Shown one piece after another: positions 5,380 to 7,419 of a stretch of DNA of 7,419 bases. Positions within the stretch are counted from its first letter, which is position 1. Every line of letters starts with the position of its first letter. The notes under the pieces were generated by a model, which searched no databases, was not told where the DNA came from, and saw only the letters and a list, made by a program, of their open reading frames with translations. The DNA is from a bacterium (GTDB lineage Bacteria; Krumholzibacteriota; Krumholzibacteria; LZORAL124-64-63): the NCBI GenBank assembly GCA_030592025.1, contig JAUUZX010000057.1:1-7419 (forward strand), in the 5' to 3' direction. Both the position numbers and the translations under genes were made by a program.

Positions 5380-6801
5380 CTTGAAGATCTCGATTTTCTG
5401 CCAGGCCCCCGAGCGGAAGCGCTGCCACATGAACACACCCTGGAGCAGGTAACACACCGACGCGCCGAGCCAGGCCAGGACCACGTCGCCGGCCTGGTGC
5501 ACGATGATCCACCAGGTCAGCGGGATGAAGCCGCCCCACATGATCACGAGGGTGACGAGCATGGTGTAGCGCGTGTCGCCCGCCCCCTGCAGGATGCCGC
5601 TGCTGAGCATGCGGATCCCGTCGAAGTACTGGAAGACCGCCGCCGCCACCACGAGGGCCGCGCCCAGGGCGAGCACCTCGGGGTCGTTGGTGAAGACGCG
5701 AAAGATGTGGTGGCGGGCCAGCACGAGTACGACGGCCAGGGCCACCGAGTAGTAGGTGCCGAGCTTGTAGGCCTGCCGTCCGTAGTGGGCCGCGGTCTCC
5801 GGTTGGCCCCGCCCGATCCAGTTGCCCGTGAGTACCCCGGCGGCGGTGGTCAGGCCCCAGAGGGGCATGAAGCTGAAGCTCAACACCTGGATCGTGATCT
5901 GACTGGCGGCGAGCTGCACCGCGCCCGTGGTGCCCACGAAGATCGTGAACATGAGGAAGCCGCCCATGTCGATGAAGCCTTCCCACGCCGCCGGCAGGCC
6001 CACCCGCACCATGTTGGTGATGGCCCGCATGTCCGGTCGCTGCACCCGGTGCAGGCCGTACTTCCGGCGCAGCCGCGGCGCCAGGGCCCAGGCCACCAGG
6101 GCGATCGCGTTGAAGGCGGTGCCGATGCTCGTGCCGATGGCCGCCCCCTGCACGCCCATGGCCGGCACGGCGAACCAGGTGCGTCCGGCCAACTCGAACC
6201 CCGACCAACCGAAGATGAGCCACACGTCCAGCACCACGTTCACCGCGTTGCCGATGATGCCCGCGTACATGGGCACCTTCACGTCGCGCCGCCCCTGGAA
6301 GAAGCCCATGAGGGCGAAGGTCAACTGGGTGAAGACCGCGCTCAGGCTGCGGTAGCGGATGTAGACGTAGGTCAGGGCCTGGACGTCCTCGGGGTTGCGG
6401 GTCCAGGGTAGGGCGACCCAGCTGTACCAGCCGAGGGCCATGAGGATGATGCCGGTGACCAGGGCGATCCACACTCCCTGCCAGGTGTAGCTGGCGACGG
6501 CATCGTCGTCGCCCCGTCCCCAGGCCTGGGACACGAAGGTACCCGTGATGCGGGAGAGGTTGTTGAACAGGGAGTAGGTGGCCCAGGTGAGCATGCCGCC
6601 CAGCCCCGCCGCGGCCAGGGCCAGGACGCTGACCCGGCCCAGGAGCGCCGTGTCGACGGTCCACATGAGGGTCTGGGAGAGCATGGTGAGGATGGTCGGC
6701 GCAGCGAGGCCGAGGATCTCCCGACCCTGATGCACGCGCAGGCGCGCCCAGGTTCCCGGGGGCGCGGCAGGTGACGGACTGGCAGGGGTGGGGCGGGGCA
6801 T
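5377..6801 (-). CDS. MATE-family multidrug/cation antiporter
   Basis: A 474-residue inner-membrane transporter of the MATE (NorM/DinF-like) family, which exports organic cations, drugs or metabolites in exchange for Na+ or H+. About twelve hydrophobic segments are seen between residues 29 and 460, in two similar halves (about 29-240 and 262-460). Typical motifs are VDTALLG at 49-55, a QAWGRGD at 92-98, NAVNVVLDVWLIFG at 185-198, and SGILQGAGDTR at 401-411. The first 25 residues are Pro/Ala-rich and probably cytosolic. Length is normal. The start at 6801 has an AGGAAG site upstream. Its stop codon lies inside the ribosome-binding region of the haem-binding gene, so the two are probably one operon with coupled translation. 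It is divergent from aroA. The substrate cannot be predicted from the sequence. Confidence 0.93.
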   Translation of the reverse strand: MPRPTPASPSPAAPPGTWARLRVHQGREILGLAAPTILTMLSQTLMWTVDTALLGRVSVLALAAAGLGGMLTWATYSLFNNLSRITGTFVSQAWGRGDDDAVASYTWQGVWIALVTGIILMALGWYSWVALPWTRNPEDVQALTYVYIRYRSLSAVFTQLTFALMGFFQGRRDVKVPMYAGIIGNAVNVVLDVWLIFGWSGFELAGRTWFAVPAMGVQGAAIGTSIGTAFNAIALVAWALAPRLRRKYGLHRVQRPDMRAITNMVRVGLPAAWEGFIDMGGFLMFTIFVGTTGAVQLAASQITIQVLSFSFMPLWGLTTAAGVLTGNWIGRGQPETAAHYGRQAYKLGTYYSVALAVVLVLARHHIFRVFTNDPEVLALGAALVVAAAVFQYFDGIRMLSSGILQGAGDTRYTMLVTLVIMWGGFIPLTWWIIVHQAGDVVLAWLGASVCYLLQGVFMWQRFRSGAWQKIEIFK

Positions 6802-6926
6802 GGGATCGCTTCCTGTGTTGGTTTCGAGGCCTGGCGCAGATTACATTTATCGACGAGGATTGGAAAGGGCCGGTTCTCGCCGGGGACGATCCCGGTGCCG
6901 GAACCAAAGCTCCGAAAGGACGTGCC
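6802..6926. promoter_or_regulatory. Divergent MATE / aroA intergenic region
   Basis: These 125 nt must hold the MATE promoter and probably that of aroA. The only AT-rich part is at about 6838-6863. On the minus strand TTTCCA and TAATCT lie 17 nt apart there, a weak promoter match for MATE. I find no convincing plus-strand promoter for aroA. No strong hairpin or riboswitch-like structure stands out. Confidence 0.3.
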
Positions 6927-7419
6927 TTGAACCGACTGCTCCACCGCGCGACCGCTCCCCTCAGCGGCACCTGCCGGGTACCGGGGGACAAGTCCGTCTC
7001 CCACCGGGTGGTCCTCATGCCCCTGCTGGCGTCGGGCCCCTGCCGGGCGACGGGCTGGTTGGCGAGCGCCGACACCCGGGCGAGCCTGGCGGCGGTGACG
7101 GCTCTCGGGGCGCGCACCGAGTTGCGCGACGGCGAGCTCCTGGTGGACGCGACGGCGGCCAAGGGGCCCCGGGGCGACGAGCCCCTCCTCGTGGACTGCG
7201 CCAACAGCGGCACGACGGCCCGCCTGCTCATGGGGCTGCTCGCCGGTTGGCTGCCCCACGACGGTCCGGGGGTCATCCTCGACGGGGACGCTTCCCTGCG
7301 CGGTCGCCCCATGGCCCGGGTCGTCGATCCCCTGCGCGCCATGGGGGCCGACATCGCCTGGTGCGATCGGCCCGACCACCTGCCTGTGCGCATCTCCGGG
7401 GCGCCCCTGAAGGGCGTCG
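6927..7419 (+). CDS. aroA: 3-phosphoshikimate 1-carboxyvinyltransferase (EPSP synthase), N-terminal part
   Basis: This is the first 164 codons of EPSP synthase, cut by the window edge. The enzyme joins shikimate-3-phosphate and phosphoenolpyruvate in the sixth step of the shikimate pathway in the cytosol. I place the start at TTG 6927, six bases after AGGA (6917-6920); this puts the active-site motif PGDKSVSHR at residues 19-27, so Lys22, Ser23 and Arg27 fall on the same numbers as in the E. coli enzyme. A second signature, NSGTTARLLMGLLAG, is at 93-107, and LDGDASLRGRPM with VDPLRAMGA follows. NSGT in place of the NAGT of the E. coli enzyme, and DCAN where DCGN is common, are the visible variants; Gly95 of the PEP-site loop is kept. 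The identification is firm; the downstream neighbour is not visible. Confidence 0.95.
   Translation, partial: MNRLLHRATAPLSGTCRVPGDKSVSHRVVLMPLLASGPCRATGWLASADTRASLAAVTALGARTELRDGELLVDATAAKGPRGDEPLLVDCANSGTTARLLMGLLAGWLPHDGPGVILDGDASLRGRPMARVVDPLRAMGADIAWCDRPDHLPVRISGAPLKGV

Noticed and set aside
4958..7393. An open frame of 811 codons on the minus strand
   Set aside because: Only its last 136 codons are a real gene. The rest lies in another frame of the MATE gene and antisense to aroA, is rich in Arg, Pro, Gly and His, and shows no protein motif; it is a product of high GC.

Overview
The window reads as GC-rich chromosomal DNA (mid-60s % GC by eye) from a Gram-negative bacterium. A TonB-dependent outer-membrane receptor, several secreted proteins with signal peptides, and a membrane-tethered haem-binding (CxxCH) protein all imply an outer membrane and periplasm. 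I cannot place the organism firmly. A family of small secreted paralogues ending in WGxVKAL(F/Y)R, together with high GC, loosely recalls uncultivated FCB-type lineages such as Eisenbacteria or Krumholzibacteria; that is an impression from memory, not a search result.

Layout. 2-1048 (+) is the C-terminal part of a TonB-dependent, BtuB-like receptor barrel, truncated by the window edge. 1125-4870 (-) is a tandem array of five related secreted-protein genes, called P1 to P5 here from left to right and transcribed right to left, P5 first. 4958-5368 (-) is a small haem-binding-domain protein, and 5377-6801 (-) a MATE-family efflux transporter; these two are tightly coupled. From 6927 to the right edge (+) is the start of aroA (EPSP synthase), divergent from the MATE gene and read from a TTG start.

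The most unusual part is the array. The five proteins are 205-214 residues, each with a signal peptide, a conserved core containing two invariant cysteines (probable disulfide), variable stretches between conserved blocks, and a shared C-terminal motif. I do not recognise the family. The spacers are also patterned. P1, P3 and P4 are each followed, exactly 25 nt past the stop codon, by a GC-rich hairpin; the P1 and P3 hairpins are identical over 24 nt and carry a GAAA tetraloop on the coding strand. P2 and P3 share an ungapped 31-nt upstream block containing a -10-like TAGAAT and short palindromes. P4 has a near-consensus sigma-70 promoter in an AT-rich island, and P5 has its own TTGACA promoter. 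P2 and P1 are separated by only 22 nt with no hairpin or promoter, so they look like a two-gene unit. The array therefore seems to have grown by duplication of a promoter-gene-hairpin module and then diverged.

The flanking genes (receptor, MATE plus haem protein, aroA) have no evident functional tie to the array. No gap between genes exceeds about 215 nt. I saw no rRNA, tRNA, CRISPR array or insertion sequence.
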